64,000 nucleotides of DNA from Salinibacter ruber DSM 13855 (GTDB lineage: Bacteria; Bacteroidota; Rhodothermia; Rhodothermales; Salinibacteraceae). The stretch covers positions 1,488,001 through 1,552,000 of the forward strand of contig NC_007677.1 of NCBI RefSeq assembly GCF_000013045.1. The letters are read 5' to 3'. Made by a program: the position numbers and the translations under genes. The notes under the pieces are model-generated. The model saw nothing but the letters and a program-made list of their open reading frames with translations, did no database searches and was not told where the DNA came from. Positions 39,677-49,035 of this stretch are shown here, in pieces; position 1 is the stretch's first letter, and each line of letters begins with the position of its first letter.

Positions 39677-42307
39677 ATGACTCTTCCGTTGTTTGACTTC
39701 TTTGCCGGCATGCCGACGGCCGGTATTGTCGGGGGAATGCTCCTCGTGCTCGCTGTACTCGGCTACACCGGGGCGCCGCTCTGGGCGTGGGCCCTGGCCG
39801 GAGCCGTCGGGCTCTACGGGGGCGGCGCGCCGCTCTGGGTCTGGATCCCGTACGGGGGACTCGTGGCCGTCTTCAACATTGGGCCGATCCGGCGCCAGGT
39901 GTCCGCGGGCGTGATGGGATTGATGGAAGCGCTTCAGTTCCTGCCGACCATCTCGGAGACCGAGCAGACGGCCATCGACGCGGGAACCGTGTGGATGGAG
40001 GGGGAGCTGTTCTCCGGAAAGCCCGACTTTGAGAAGACCCTCGATCAGCTCTACCCGGAGCTCTCCGACGACGAGCAGGCGTTCCTAGACGGGCCGTGCG
40101 AGGAGGTGTGTGCGATGGTCGACGACTGGCAGGTCCACCAGCGCGGCGACCTGTCGGCCGAGACGTGGGACTACCTGAAGGAGAAGGGATTCTTCGGGCT
40201 CATCATTCCGGAGGCGTACGGCGGGAAAGGCTTTTCCGTTGCCGCCCGGAGTGCGGTGGTGCAGAAGCTGGGCGGGCACTCGGTGCCCCTGTCCATCACG
40301 GTGATGGTGCCCAACTCCCTCGGCCCCGGCGAGTTGCTGCTCCACTACGGCACCGACGAGCAGCAGGACCACTACCTGCCGCAACTGGCGAGTGGCGAGA
40401 TCCTGCCCTCGTTTGCGCTCACGGAGCCGAACGCGGGGTCGGACGCGGGGGCGATGGAGTCCACCGGCGAGGTGTTTGAAGACGAGGATGGAGAGCTGAA
40501 GCTGCGCCTCAACTGGGAGAAGCGCTACATTTCGCTGGCCGCCATTTCCGGGGTGCTCGGCCTGGCGTTCAAGCTGCACGACCCCGAAAATCACCTGGGC
40601 AAAGGCGAAGACCTGGGCATTACCTGTGCGCTTGTGCCGACCGACACGCCGGGCGTCAAGCTGGGGCGTCGCCACGACCCCCTCGGCGTGGCGTTCTTCA
40701 ACTGCCCCACGGAGGGGGAGGACGTGGTGCTGCCCCTGGACGCCATCATCGGCGGGAGAGACGGGGCGGGCGAAGGCTGGGCCATGCTGATGGACGCGCT
40801 CTCGGCGGGGCGGGGCATCATGCTGCCGGCACAGGCGGTGGGGGGCGGCAAGATGGTGACGCGTGTGGCGGGTGGGCACGCCGCCATCCGCGAGCAGTTT
40901 GGCCTTTCGATTGGGAAGTTCGAGGGCATCGAGGAGCCGCTGGCGCGCATTGCCGGGTACACGTACATCATGGATGCCGCACGGACGTACACGAACGGCG
41001 CGGTGGACCAGGGGGAGAAGCCGGGCGTGGTGTCGGCCATCATGAAGTACAACACCACCGAGCTGCAGCGCGACCTGGTGAACGACGGGATGGACGTGCT
41101 GGCGGGCAACGGGATCTCGCAGGGGCCGAACAACCTGATGGGACTGGCCTACCAGGCGCAGCCGATCAGCATTACGGTGGAGGGGGCGAACATCCTAACG
41201 CGGACGATGATGATCTTCGGTCAGGGCGCGATCCGGTGCCACCCGTACGCCCTCGACGAAATTGAGGCCTTGATGGAGGGGGACGTGGACGCCTTCGACG
41301 ACGCCTTCTGGAGTCACATCGGGCACGTGGTGCGCAACGGCTTTCGCGCTCTTGGCCTCAGCCTCACCCGGGGCCGCCTGGCGAGCAGCCCGGTACGCGG
41401 CCCCGCCGCGCCTTACTACCGCAAGATGGCGTGGGCGTCGGCCAGCTTCGCCTTTTTTGCCGACCTGGCGATGGGCAGCCTGGGGGGCATGCTGAAGCGG
41501 AAGGAGAAGATCACAGGGCGTTTTGCGGACATCCTGTCGTGGATGTACCTGGGCACGGCGGTGCTCACGCGGTTCGAAAAAGAGGGCCGGCCGGAGGAAC
41601 AGGAGGCCTTCCTGCATTGGAGCATGCAGCACGCCTTCGCGCAGATGCAGGAGGCGTTCGACGGCCTATTCGAGAACCTGAAGGTGCCGGGGGGGACCTG
41701 GCTCCTGCGGGGCCTGGTGGCGCCGTGGTCCCGCCTCAACACGATCGGTGAGAGGCCGGGGGACGACCTGGGGAGCACGCTCGCACGGGCGATTCAGGAG
41801 AAGGCGGGCGCCCGCGAGTGGCTCACGGAGGACCTGTACGTGCCCGACGATCCCGATCAGCCGCTGGGGGAGCTGGAGCGGGCGTTCCGACTCAGCCGCG
41901 AGGCCTACCACGTCGGCCAGAAAATCAAGGCGGCGATTCGTGCCGGCGACCTACCGAAGCGGCGTCCTCATCAGCTCCTCGAAGAGGCGGTGGAGCACGG
42001 TGTGATTACCGAGGAGGACCGAGCCCTCGTCCGCCGCGCCGACGCGGCGCGGGAGCGCTACATCCAGGTGGACGCCTTTGACCTAGAGGAGTATCGACAG
42101 GGCCGCATGCTTCCGGGGCAGCCCGCCGACCGGGGCGCCCTCGATTCCTCGATCGTAGAGGGACTAGAGCGGGACGTGACGGACGTGGAGGTCACGCCGG
42201 AGGATGTGGACGGCGGGGCGCCGCATCCGCGGGGGGATGGCGCCCCCGACGCGACGGACGAGGACGAGCCGGAGGCTGACCGATCGGGGACCCGCGAACC
42301 GGCGTAG
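39677..42307 (+). CDS. fadE: Acyl-CoA dehydrogenase, FadE type
   Basis: An 876-residue FAD enzyme for the first beta-oxidation step. Two N-terminal membrane helices (about residues 12-60) are followed by the FadE-specific block TISETEQTAIDAGTVWMEGELFSGKPDFEK, which parallels E. coli FadE. The ACAD core has LKEKGFFGLIIPEAYGGKG, LTEPNAGSDAGA and the long C-terminal FadE domain (DUF1974-like, with RKMAWASASFAFFADLAMG). The last 60 residues are a strongly acidic tail rich in Asp, Glu and Pro. Preceded by a long inverted repeat. Together with the ligase, FadN and FadA genes it makes the pathway complete. Confidence 0.93.
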   Translation: MTLPLFDFFAGMPTAGIVGGMLLVLAVLGYTGAPLWAWALAGAVGLYGGGAPLWVWIPYGGLVAVFNIGPIRRQVSAGVMGLMEALQFLPTISETEQTAIDAGTVWMEGELFSGKPDFEKTLDQLYPELSDDEQAFLDGPCEEVCAMVDDWQVHQRGDLSAETWDYLKEKGFFGLIIPEAYGGKGFSVAARSAVVQKLGGHSVPLSITVMVPNSLGPGELLLHYGTDEQQDHYLPQLASGEILPSFALTEPNAGSDAGAMESTGEVFEDEDGELKLRLNWEKRYISLAAISGVLGLAFKLHDPENHLGKGEDLGITCALVPTDTPGVKLGRRHDPLGVAFFNCPTEGEDVVLPLDAIIGGRDGAGEGWAMLMDALSAGRGIMLPAQAVGGGKMVTRVAGGHAAIREQFGLSIGKFEGIEEPLARIAGYTYIMDAARTYTNGAVDQGEKPGVVSAIMKYNTTELQRDLVNDGMDVLAGNGISQGPNNLMGLAYQAQPISITVEGANILTRTMMIFGQGAIRCHPYALDEIEALMEGDVDAFDDAFWSHIGHVVRNGFRALGLSLTRGRLASSPVRGPAAPYYRKMAWASASFAFFADLAMGSLGGMLKRKEKITGRFADILSWMYLGTAVLTRFEKEGRPEEQEAFLHWSMQHAFAQMQEAFDGLFENLKVPGGTWLLRGLVAPWSRLNTIGERPGDDLGSTLARAIQEKAGAREWLTEDLYVPDDPDQPLGELERAFRLSREAYHVGQKIKAAIRAGDLPKRRPHQLLEEAVEHGVITEEDRALVRRADAARERYIQVDAFDLEEYRQGRMLPGQPADRGALDSSIVEGLERDVTDVEVTPEDVDGGAPHPRGDGAPDATDEDEPEADRSGTREPA

Positions 42308-42364
42308 GGGCCCCGGCATACAGACTGTGCCTATCGGTTTCCACGTGAACGTGCTTTCCCTGCT

Positions 42365-43219
42365 ATGTCCGATTCCTTTGCGCCCGACCTCCTCGCCGAT
42401 CAGCACATTGTCGTCACCGGCGGCGGGACCGGGCTGGGCCGCGCAATGGCCCTCCGGTTTGCCGACCTGGGCGCGGCTGTGACGATCAACGGGCGTCGCC
42501 CCGATCCGCTGGCCGAGACGGTGAGGGACATCGAGGCGGCGGGGGGCGCCGCGGAGGGCATCCAGTGCAACGTCCGCGATTACGAGGCCGTGCAGGCCTT
42601 CTTCGAGGAGGCGGAGGATCGCCAGGGGCCCGTGACGCGGCTCGTCAACAACGCCGCGGCCAACTTCCTGGCGCCGACGGAGGACATTTCGCCGAACGGC
42701 TTCGACGCCATTGTCCAGACGAACCTGTACGGGTCCTTCTACTGCACGCAGGCCTGCGGGCAGCGGTGGCTGGAGCGGGACGCGGAGGGCGTCGTGCTCT
42801 CCATCGCCACCACCTACGCGGAGACGGGCAGCGCCTACGTGGTGCCCAGCGCTATGTCGAAGGCTGGCATCGTCGCCATGACGCGCTCGCTGGCGGCGGA
42901 ATGGGGAAGCGAAGGAATCCGCCTCAACGCCGTGGCCCCCGGCCCCTTCCCGACCGAGGGCGCGTGGGACCGGCTCGTGCCCGACGACGACCTGGAGCAA
43001 AAAATGCGGGAGCGCGTCCCGGTGCGTCGGTTTGGGGAGCCCGAGGAGCTGGCCACCCTGGCCAGCTTCCTTCTCAGTGACCTGTCCGCGTTCATGAACG
43101 GCGAGGTCGTCACGTTCGACGGCGGAGAAGCCCTGGCGGCGGGCGGCCAGTTCAACACGTTCACCCGCATGCCGCGTCGCCAGGTGAAGGCCCTCATGGA
43201 ACAGATGCGTCCGGAATGA
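42365..43219 (+). CDS. 2,4-dienoyl-CoA reductase-like SDR
   Basis: A 284-residue SDR that resembles mitochondrial 2,4-dienoyl-CoA reductase (DECR1) rather than the FadH flavoprotein. Evidence is VVTGGGTGLGRAMA, LVNNAAANFLAPTEDISPNGF, YAETGSAYVVPSAMSKAG (where the usual YxxxK is replaced by the DECR pattern), SLAAEWGSEGIRLNAVAPGPF and the C-terminal VVTFDGGE. By family it uses NADPH to reduce dienoyl-CoA made from unsaturated fatty acids. Lies 57 bp after fadE on the same strand. Confidence 0.88.
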   Translation: MSDSFAPDLLADQHIVVTGGGTGLGRAMALRFADLGAAVTINGRRPDPLAETVRDIEAAGGAAEGIQCNVRDYEAVQAFFEEAEDRQGPVTRLVNNAAANFLAPTEDISPNGFDAIVQTNLYGSFYCTQACGQRWLERDAEGVVLSIATTYAETGSAYVVPSAMSKAGIVAMTRSLAAEWGSEGIRLNAVAPGPFPTEGAWDRLVPDDDLEQKMRERVPVRRFGEPEELATLASFLLSDLSAFMNGEVVTFDGGEALAAGGQFNTFTRMPRRQVKALMEQMRPE

Positions 43220-43330
43220 CCGGAGACGGCGCCGAGCCGGAATGGTTTTTGGGCGGTTGACGACCCCGTGCATGATTTCTATGCACAACGTTGTCCGCCG
43301 CTTCACATTCACGCGTTCCGCCCCAGTCCC

Positions 43331-44074
43331 ATGGACCCCCTCAGCCTGAATCTGTTTACCAGTGCCGTCGAGGACATTGAGCGCACTCAGTACGAGGTGC
43401 TTGCGGGCCTGGAAACGGCCCGCTCCGCGTTCGAGGAGCAACGCGTCTACCCCCACCTTGGCCGGCTCGCGAAGCTCCACGGCGCGCTTTCCACCATCCT
43501 GGACCGGACGGAAAATTTTCGCACCCCCGACACCGGCCGCATCGCGGGCATCAATTGGGAGGACAAAACCCTCACCTACGAGTGGCCGGACCTCGACGGG
43601 GGCGAGATGGCCGAGGTGGAGGACCTGATCCGGTGGGCGCTGCCCCACATCCGAGAAGTCATCGACGAAGGGACGGCCGTCTACGAGGAGGTGGAAGACA
43701 ACCTGGAGCTTGAGACGGTAGGCATCGTGCCGTCCTACGTGCAGGAAGGCTATCTCATGGTGCCCCACCGGGACGACGAGGAGCTTCACGTCCTGCGCTA
43801 TACACTGTCGCTCATCGAGGGGGACGGAGAGACCCACCGCGCCCTGAAAACGGTCCACTGCAAGACCGTCCCGGAAGAAGAGGTGGACGCGAATCCGTCG
43901 TCCGTCAAGCTCCAGCTCATCGAAGAACGCCGCGACCTGCCCACCCCGGCCACGTACTTCTCAAAAACCGACCTTGACGTCCCGTACCAGGAAACGCTCC
44001 TGCCGGTCGTGAAGCGCCGGCTGGTGCGGCAACTGGCCGCCGAGACGGGGACGGCCGATGCGCGGCGTCAGTGA
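43331..44074 (+). CDS. Hypothetical protein, acidic, about 247 residues
   Basis: I do not recognise a family. The N-terminal 60 residues are predicted helical (LNLFTSAVEDIERTQYEVLAGLETARSAFEEQRVYPHLGRLAKLHGAL) and the rest is mixed, with VPSYVQEGYLMVPHRDDEELHVLRYTLSLI near the middle. There is no signal peptide, membrane helix, zinc motif or catalytic motif that I can name. ATG at 43331 is preferred over the upstream GTG. It ends 7 nt into the convergent protoporphyrinogen oxidase gene. Good codon use and a long open frame support a real gene. Confidence 0.75.
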   Translation: MDPLSLNLFTSAVEDIERTQYEVLAGLETARSAFEEQRVYPHLGRLAKLHGALSTILDRTENFRTPDTGRIAGINWEDKTLTYEWPDLDGGEMAEVEDLIRWALPHIREVIDEGTAVYEEVEDNLELETVGIVPSYVQEGYLMVPHRDDEELHVLRYTLSLIEGDGETHRALKTVHCKTVPEEEVDANPSSVKLQLIEERRDLPTPATYFSKTDLDVPYQETLLPVVKRRLVRQLAAETGTADARRQ

Positions 44075-45453
44075 GGCTGCGCGGCCCGCTCGTCCGTCTC
44101 GAGCAGGCGGTCGGCCGCCTCCAGGCCGGAGGTAAGCGCATCGCCCACCGATACGCCCGCCCGGTAGTTGCCGGCAAAGGCAAGGTGAGGGTGGGCCGCC
44201 TCCAGGGCGTCAAATGTGTCTTTGACCGTTCCGTACCCGAGCTCGTACTGCGGAATGGCATGGGGCCAGTGGACGAGGCGCCGAAACACCGGCGACGCAT
44301 CCACACCGAGGAGTGAATCCAGGTCGCGGGCCACGCGGGCCTGAAGGGCCGCCGCGTCGGACGTGGCGTGGTGGGGGGCGCGTGCGCCACCGACGAAGGT
44401 GGTGAGAAGCACGTGCCCCTCCGGGGCGCGGCCGGGGAAGAGCGTGGAGGAAAAGATGGTCCCGAGGACGTCCAACGTGTCCTCCACCGGCGGCACGAGC
44501 ATCCCGAATCCATCGAGGGCGTGGTCGATGGCGTCTCGCCCGTAGCCGAGGGCAAGCACACTCAGCGGGGGATAGGTCACCTCCCCAAGGGGCGCAAGAT
44601 CGACGGGGGTGTCGATCTCCATCGCGGCGAGCCGATGGAGCGGCACGGTGCAGACGAGGGCGTCGAAGGAGCGGGTGTGTGCGGGGGCATCCGGGGGCGA
44701 GACCGTCACCCGCCACGCGGTGCCGTCGTGCGCGAGGGCGTGGACGGGGGCGTTCAGGCGGATGCGGTCGCCGAGCGTGTCGGCCAGTGCGTTGGGGAGC
44801 GTCTGCAGGCCGTTGCGGAAGGAGAAGAGGCCCGACGGAGTGTCCGGGGGGGCACCGTCGTCGCTGGTCAAGGCCCGTCGGATTGCGCCGAGGAGGAGGG
44901 AGCCGGACTCTTCTTCGAGCGCGGCGAGGCGACGGAAGGCATGCTGGACCGACAGGTCGTCGGGCCTCCCCGCGAACACGCCCCCCACGAAGGGGGCGAC
45001 GGCATAGTTGAGCACCTCGGGGCCCAGGCGCCGCTCCGTGAACCGGGCCACGCTCTCCTCCTCCGCCGCGGCCCGTCCGATGAAGGGCTCCGCCAGGAGG
45101 CGCAACTTCGCCCGGGTCGAGAACAAATCGGTCGTGAGGAAAGAGCCGACGGAGCGAGGCAGGGGTGTAGGTCGGCCGTCGCGCACCACGTACCGGGTAT
45201 CGGCCGCGTCGTTGGCCCAGACGCGGTCCTCGTGGAGGTCGAGGGCGTCGATCAGCGTCTCCAGACCGGCGGCCCCGGCCCGGATCGAGTTGGGGCCGTG
45301 CTCCACCAGGAAGCCCTCCGACGACTCCGAGCGGATCACGCCCCCCGTGTGCCCGGAGGCTTCCAGAAGGCGAACCGAATGGCCGTGCTCTTGAAGTCGG
45401 TACGCGGCCGCGAGGCCGCTGATGCCGGCTCCGATGATCCCGACGTTGGGCAT
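44068..45453 (-). CDS. hemY: Protoporphyrinogen oxidase (HemY/HemG-type flavoprotein)
   Basis: A 461-residue FAD enzyme of the HemY family, oxidising (copro)protoporphyrinogen in heme synthesis. The N-terminal dinucleotide motif is VGIIGAGISGLAAAYRL with LLEASGHTGGVIRS; the characteristic GFLVEHGPNSIRAG and PFVGGVFAGRPDDLSVQHAF follow; the C-terminal FAD loop reads LAFAGNYRAGVSVGDALTSGLEAAD. Substrate choice between coproporphyrinogen and protoporphyrinogen cannot be read from sequence. No other heme gene is adjacent. Confidence 0.93.
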   Translation of the reverse strand: MPNVGIIGAGISGLAAAYRLQEHGHSVRLLEASGHTGGVIRSESSEGFLVEHGPNSIRAGAAGLETLIDALDLHEDRVWANDAADTRYVVRDGRPTPLPRSVGSFLTTDLFSTRAKLRLLAEPFIGRAAAEEESVARFTERRLGPEVLNYAVAPFVGGVFAGRPDDLSVQHAFRRLAALEEESGSLLLGAIRRALTSDDGAPPDTPSGLFSFRNGLQTLPNALADTLGDRIRLNAPVHALAHDGTAWRVTVSPPDAPAHTRSFDALVCTVPLHRLAAMEIDTPVDLAPLGEVTYPPLSVLALGYGRDAIDHALDGFGMLVPPVEDTLDVLGTIFSSTLFPGRAPEGHVLLTTFVGGARAPHHATSDAAALQARVARDLDSLLGVDASPVFRRLVHWPHAIPQYELGYGTVKDTFDALEAAHPHLAFAGNYRAGVSVGDALTSGLEAADRLLETDERAAQPH

Positions 45454-45691
45454 GTGGAGGGGGCCGCTTCTCTACAATCAAGTGCGTGTTTGATACTCAA
45501 TGGCAGGCCTGCCGTTCGGGGCGGGAGGGGGAAGCGATCTGTGATTGCGTTCAATTTCCCGAGGCCTGGGCGAGCCGTGAAGGAGGCCCACCCTGTACGC
45601 CTCCTCGAAACTGAGGAAACCCCGATGCTGGGAATGCGGTATTACTTGTCTTGCAGGCCGCAATTCTGTTCACGAACCAACAAAATTGGTC

Positions 45692-45886
45692 ATGGCGACG
45701 GAAAAAATGAATGAGGACTGGCGTCGGATTCGGGATCAGATTAAAGACATCTGGGACGATGCCGACTTCGACAACAAACAAATGAAGCGGGCGCGGGGCA
45801 ACTTCACGAAAATTGTTGGTCTGATCCACGACAAAACAGAGGAGCCCATCGAGGAGATTCGCCGCAAAATGAGCGCCATCCTGTAG
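45692..45886 (+). CDS. CsbD-like stress protein
   Basis: A 64-residue charged, helical protein resembling the CsbD family: MNEDWRRIRDQIKDIWDDADF, then RARGNFTKIVGLIHDKTEEPIEEIRRKM, where the spaced Trp and the VG-I motif are typical. CsbD proteins are small general-stress proteins of unknown biochemistry. ATG at 45692 is used (TTG two codons upstream is possible). Followed by a strong terminator, so monocistronic. Confidence 0.75.
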   Translation: MATEKMNEDWRRIRDQIKDIWDDADFDNKQMKRARGNFTKIVGLIHDKTEEPIEEIRRKMSAIL

Positions 45887-45966
45887 CTTGTTTAGGGCTG
45901 GGGGCCCAGCGACGCGCACGTCAATTGGGCGCCTTGGTCAACATGCCCTCCAAGTCCCATCCACAA

Positions 45967-45999
45967 GGGCTCGTCCCCAAACCGGGGACGGGCTTTTTG
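45967..45999 (+). terminator. Rho-independent terminator after the CsbD-like gene
   Basis: A GC-rich stem pairs GGGCTCGTCCCC with GGGGACGGGCTTT around an AAACC loop and is followed by TTTTTGTATTTTTT. It is the best intrinsic terminator in the window, 80 bp after the stop. Confidence 0.9.
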
Positions 46000-46024
46000 T
46001 ATTTTTTGAGCGGGCGAGGGGGGA

Positions 46025-46204
46025 TCAATCGGCGGTGTTCTGCCAAATCCGCTTGAGCTCAGCCTCGGACCACACGGGCGCCTTCGCGTCCGTGTCTCGG
46101 CGCGCTCGGCGGGCCCTCCGGAGCTGCTCCAGTGGGTCCGTTGGGGGGAGAGACGACGATCTGCCGTCCGGCGGCGGCGAAGATCTCTGGGGATTGGGGG
46201 GCAT
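46025..46204 (-). CDS. Small hypothetical protein (59 residues)
   Basis: A candidate gene on the minus strand with an AGGAGAGG Shine-Dalgarno about 9 nt before ATG at 46204. The product begins Pro/Ser-rich and ends basic then acidic (LEQLRRARRARRDTDAKAPVWSEAELKRIWQNTAD). No family is recognised. The ribosome site and the protein-like C-terminus argue for a real gene; the low-complexity start argues against. It converges on the CsbD-like gene. Confidence 0.5.
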   Translation of the reverse strand: MPPNPQRSSPPPDGRSSSLPPTDPLEQLRRARRARRDTDAKAPVWSEAELKRIWQNTAD

Positions 46205-46317
46205 GTCGGTCGTCCTCTCCTGCGCGAGGCAGGCGTTCAAGGGAGGGCGGTTTGGGGACAACGATAAAACTGCTCGTCGCGTGTGCCCGGTTGTGCGCGT
46301 CCGGCGACAAAGCGGAG

Positions 46318-46470
46318 TCACTTCTCGGGGCGCCCGGCCCGCTGGAGGGCCTTTCGGATCTGCTTTACCCGTCGCTTTTTCCGGGTCCGGAGTCCATCCA
46401 GCCGGGTCCGCCGGCGGGACCGATGCACGCGACGAAATGGGCTAGAAAAGAGCGTCTTCTGTTTGTTCAT
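46318..46470 (-). CDS. Small Arg/Lys-rich hypothetical protein (50 residues)
   Basis: An open frame from ATG at 46470 to TGA at 46318 encodes 50 residues of which about 20 are Arg or Lys (VHRSRRRTRLDGLRTRKKRR, then QIRKALQRAGRPEK). Such a basic product is unusual in this acidic proteome and suggests nucleic-acid binding, or else that the frame is chance. No clear Shine-Dalgarno. It is directly upstream of the 59-residue frame on the same strand, 113 bp apart. Confidence 0.4.
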   Translation of the reverse strand: MNKQKTLFSSPFRRVHRSRRRTRLDGLRTRKKRRVKQIRKALQRAGRPEK

Positions 46471-46696
46471 GCGTCTTCGTCTCTTTGTCACCAATAAGTG
46501 TAGATCGAGGCCCCCCTTGGACGCTTTGCTCCCGATAGGTTCCCGGTCGGAGTCATTTTTTAGTCGCCCCGGGCCGCGCGACGCCGTGAGGCGGACAGCA
46601 TCCCGGGGGCGGCGACGCGTTTTGGATTGGGGACCGCGTCGGTTAGTTTGGGAGCAGCATCACACTCATTTTGTCGTCCGCAAAGTTTCTTGCTGC

Positions 46697-48379
46697 ATGT
46701 CTGACTCCGGTACACTCGGCACCGAATCCCCCGTTGAAAGCGCTTCGTTTCAGGAGCAGGCGGCCCACTACCAGGCCCTCGTCGAAACGATGAAGGACCG
46801 CGCCGCGGAGGTGCGGATGGGGGGCGGGGCGGAAAAGATTGAACGCGAGCACGAGCGGGGCAAGCTCACGGCCCGCGAGCGGATCGAGTACCTGGTCGAC
46901 GACCCGGCGGCGTTTGGGGAGCTGGGCCTGTTTGCCGGGTACGAGATGTACGAGGACGAAGGGGGATGCCCGGCAGGGGGGACGGTCATGGGGCTGGGGC
47001 CCGTTAGCGGCCAGGAGTGCATGATCGTGGCGAACGACGCCACCGTGAAGGCGGGGGCCTGGTTTCCGATTACGGCTAAGAAAAACCTCCGCGCACAAAA
47101 AATTGCGCTGGAGAACCATGTGCCCATCATCTACCTCGTCGACTCGGCGGGCGTGTACCTGCCGATGCAGGACGAAATTTTCCCTGATGAGGACGACTTC
47201 GGCCGCATCTTCCGCAACAACGCGAAGCTGTCGAGCAAGGGCATTCCGCAGATTGCGGCCATCATGGGGAGCTGCGTGGCCGGCGGGGCCTATCTGCCCA
47301 TTATGAGCGACGAGGCCATCATCGTAGAGGACACCGGCTCTGTGTTTTTGGCGGGGCCGTACCTCGTGAAGGCGGCCATCGGGGAGGACGTGGAGAAGGA
47401 GGAGCTCGGGGGCGCCACCACCCACTCCGAAATCTCCGGCGTGGTGGACTACAAGGTGGAGGACGACGAGGCGGCGCTCGACAAGATCCGGTCGATCGTG
47501 GACCACTCCGGCCCGGTGGAGCGCTTCGGGTACGCCCGAAAGGAGCCGGCCGAGCCCGCCTACCCGGCGGACGAACTATACGGCCTTTTCCCGGCGGAGG
47601 GGAACGGCCAGTACGACATGCGCGAGATCCTGGCCCGGATCGTCGACGCGGAGTCCTGGACCGAGTACAAGGAGGGCTACGGGCGCACCCTCCTCACCGG
47701 CTACGCCCGCATCGACGGGTGGAACGTGGGGGTCGTGGCGAACCAGCGGGCCGTGGTGCGCAACCGGACGGACCTCGACTCGAAGGGGGAAATTCAGGTG
47801 GGGGGCGTCGTGTACGCCGACGCCGCGGACAAGGCGGCCCGCTTTATCATGAACTGCAACCAGAAGGAGATCCCGATCGTCTTTTTTCAGGACGTGACGG
47901 GCTTCATGGTGGGGAAGCGGGCCGAACAGGGGGGCATCATCAAGGACGGGGCGAAGATGGTCAACGCGGTGTCCAACTCGACCGTGCCTAAGCTCACCGT
48001 CGTGGTGGGCAACTCGTACGGCGCCGGCAACTACGCGATGTGCGGGCGGGCCTACGACCCGCGCCTCGTCCTGGCCTGGCCCACCGCCAAGATCGCGGTG
48101 ATGGGCGGGCAGCAGGCCTCCAAGGTACTCAAGCAAATCAAGGTGCGCCAGCTCGAGAAACAGGGCAAGGAGTTGTCGGAGGAGGACGAGCAGGCGCTGC
48201 TGTCCAAAATCCAGGACCGCTACGAGGAGCAGACGACGCCGTACTACGCGGCGGCCCGTCTGTGGGTAGACGCCCTCATCGACCCGCACAACACGCGCGA
48301 GTGGCTCGCCCGCGGCCTGGACATGGTGGACCACAACCCCACGCTGGAGCGCTTCAATCCCGGCGTGATGCAGACGTAG
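46697..48379 (+). CDS. Acyl-CoA carboxylase, carboxyltransferase (beta) subunit
   Basis: A 560-residue biotin-dependent carboxyltransferase. Both crotonase-like halves are seen: KLTARERIEYLVDD, GPVSGQECMIVANDATVKAGAWFP, then NQKEIPIVFFQDVTGFMVGKRAEQGGIIKDGAKMV, VVGNSYGAGNYAMCGRAYDPRLVLAWPTAKIAVMGGQQA and TTPYYAAARLWVDALIDP. The AYDPR…WP and MGGQQA forms are typical of methylcrotonyl-CoA carboxylase, with propionyl- or geranyl-CoA carboxylase as alternatives. The alpha/biotin subunit is not in the window. ATG at 46697 is used; the frame extends upstream without likeness. Confidence 0.88.
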   Translation: MSDSGTLGTESPVESASFQEQAAHYQALVETMKDRAAEVRMGGGAEKIEREHERGKLTARERIEYLVDDPAAFGELGLFAGYEMYEDEGGCPAGGTVMGLGPVSGQECMIVANDATVKAGAWFPITAKKNLRAQKIALENHVPIIYLVDSAGVYLPMQDEIFPDEDDFGRIFRNNAKLSSKGIPQIAAIMGSCVAGGAYLPIMSDEAIIVEDTGSVFLAGPYLVKAAIGEDVEKEELGGATTHSEISGVVDYKVEDDEAALDKIRSIVDHSGPVERFGYARKEPAEPAYPADELYGLFPAEGNGQYDMREILARIVDAESWTEYKEGYGRTLLTGYARIDGWNVGVVANQRAVVRNRTDLDSKGEIQVGGVVYADAADKAARFIMNCNQKEIPIVFFQDVTGFMVGKRAEQGGIIKDGAKMVNAVSNSTVPKLTVVVGNSYGAGNYAMCGRAYDPRLVLAWPTAKIAVMGGQQASKVLKQIKVRQLEKQGKELSEEDEQALLSKIQDRYEEQTTPYYAAARLWVDALIDPHNTREWLARGLDMVDHNPTLERFNPGVMQT

Positions 48380-48400
48380 GCCGAAGGGGATGAGGGGGCA

Positions 48401-48838
48401 TCAATCACCGACCGGCGACTGCTCGTCCTGCTCGTACTGCTCGCCGTTGACGGTGAAGGCGAACGTGATGGTGGCGGTCTGGTCGACCATGTTCGACACC
48501 GAGCAGTACTTGTCAAGGCTCAGGTTGATGGCCCGGCGCACCTTGTCCGGGGCCACGTCGCCGTCGAGCCGGTAGTGCAAGTGCAGGTCGGTGAAGACGC
48601 GGGGCGGCTCCTCGGCCCGCGTCCCGTCAATCTCGGCGTGGAAGTCGTCGACGGTCTGTTTCTGCTTCTCCAGAATCGTCAGGAGGTCGATGCTGCTGCA
48701 GCCGACGACACTCAGGGCGGCCATTTCCATTGGGCTCAGGCCCTCCTGGTCGCCCGTCGAGGCAATCGTCACGTCGTGGTCGCCGTTCGTGCCGCGAAAC
48801 TGGACGGCATCGTTGATCTGCTCTATGCTCAGGTGCAT
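48401..48838 (-). CDS. OsmC/Ohr-family protein
   Basis: A 145-residue OsmC-like protein. The first active-site Cys lies in ALSVVGCSSIDLLTILEKQKQ and the second in KYCSVSNMV; HLHYRLDGDVAPDKVRRAINLSLDKY is the usual central helix. OsmC/Ohr proteins reduce organic hydroperoxides; this branch (YhfA-like) is less studied. ATG at 48838 is preferred to GTG two codons upstream. Convergent with the carboxylase gene, 21 bp apart. Confidence 0.85.
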   Translation of the reverse strand: MHLSIEQINDAVQFRGTNGDHDVTIASTGDQEGLSPMEMAALSVVGCSSIDLLTILEKQKQTVDDFHAEIDGTRAEEPPRVFTDLHLHYRLDGDVAPDKVRRAINLSLDKYCSVSNMVDQTATITFAFTVNGEQYEQDEQSPVGD

Positions 48839-49035
48839 GCGCACGGAAAGGGGGTGGTGAAAAGACCTCGGGGCTCAGTATAAAAAACGGAAGGGAAAGA
48901 GTCAGTGGGCGTAAGCTGCCGTTATTGCAAACTGGGTTTGGCGTTGATCGGAAAAACGATCGGGAAGCAGGGAGGGAGCATTCGTTCACGCATCCCGTAA
49001 ACTCTCCCCGTGTTTCTCACATCGCTCCGCCCGAC

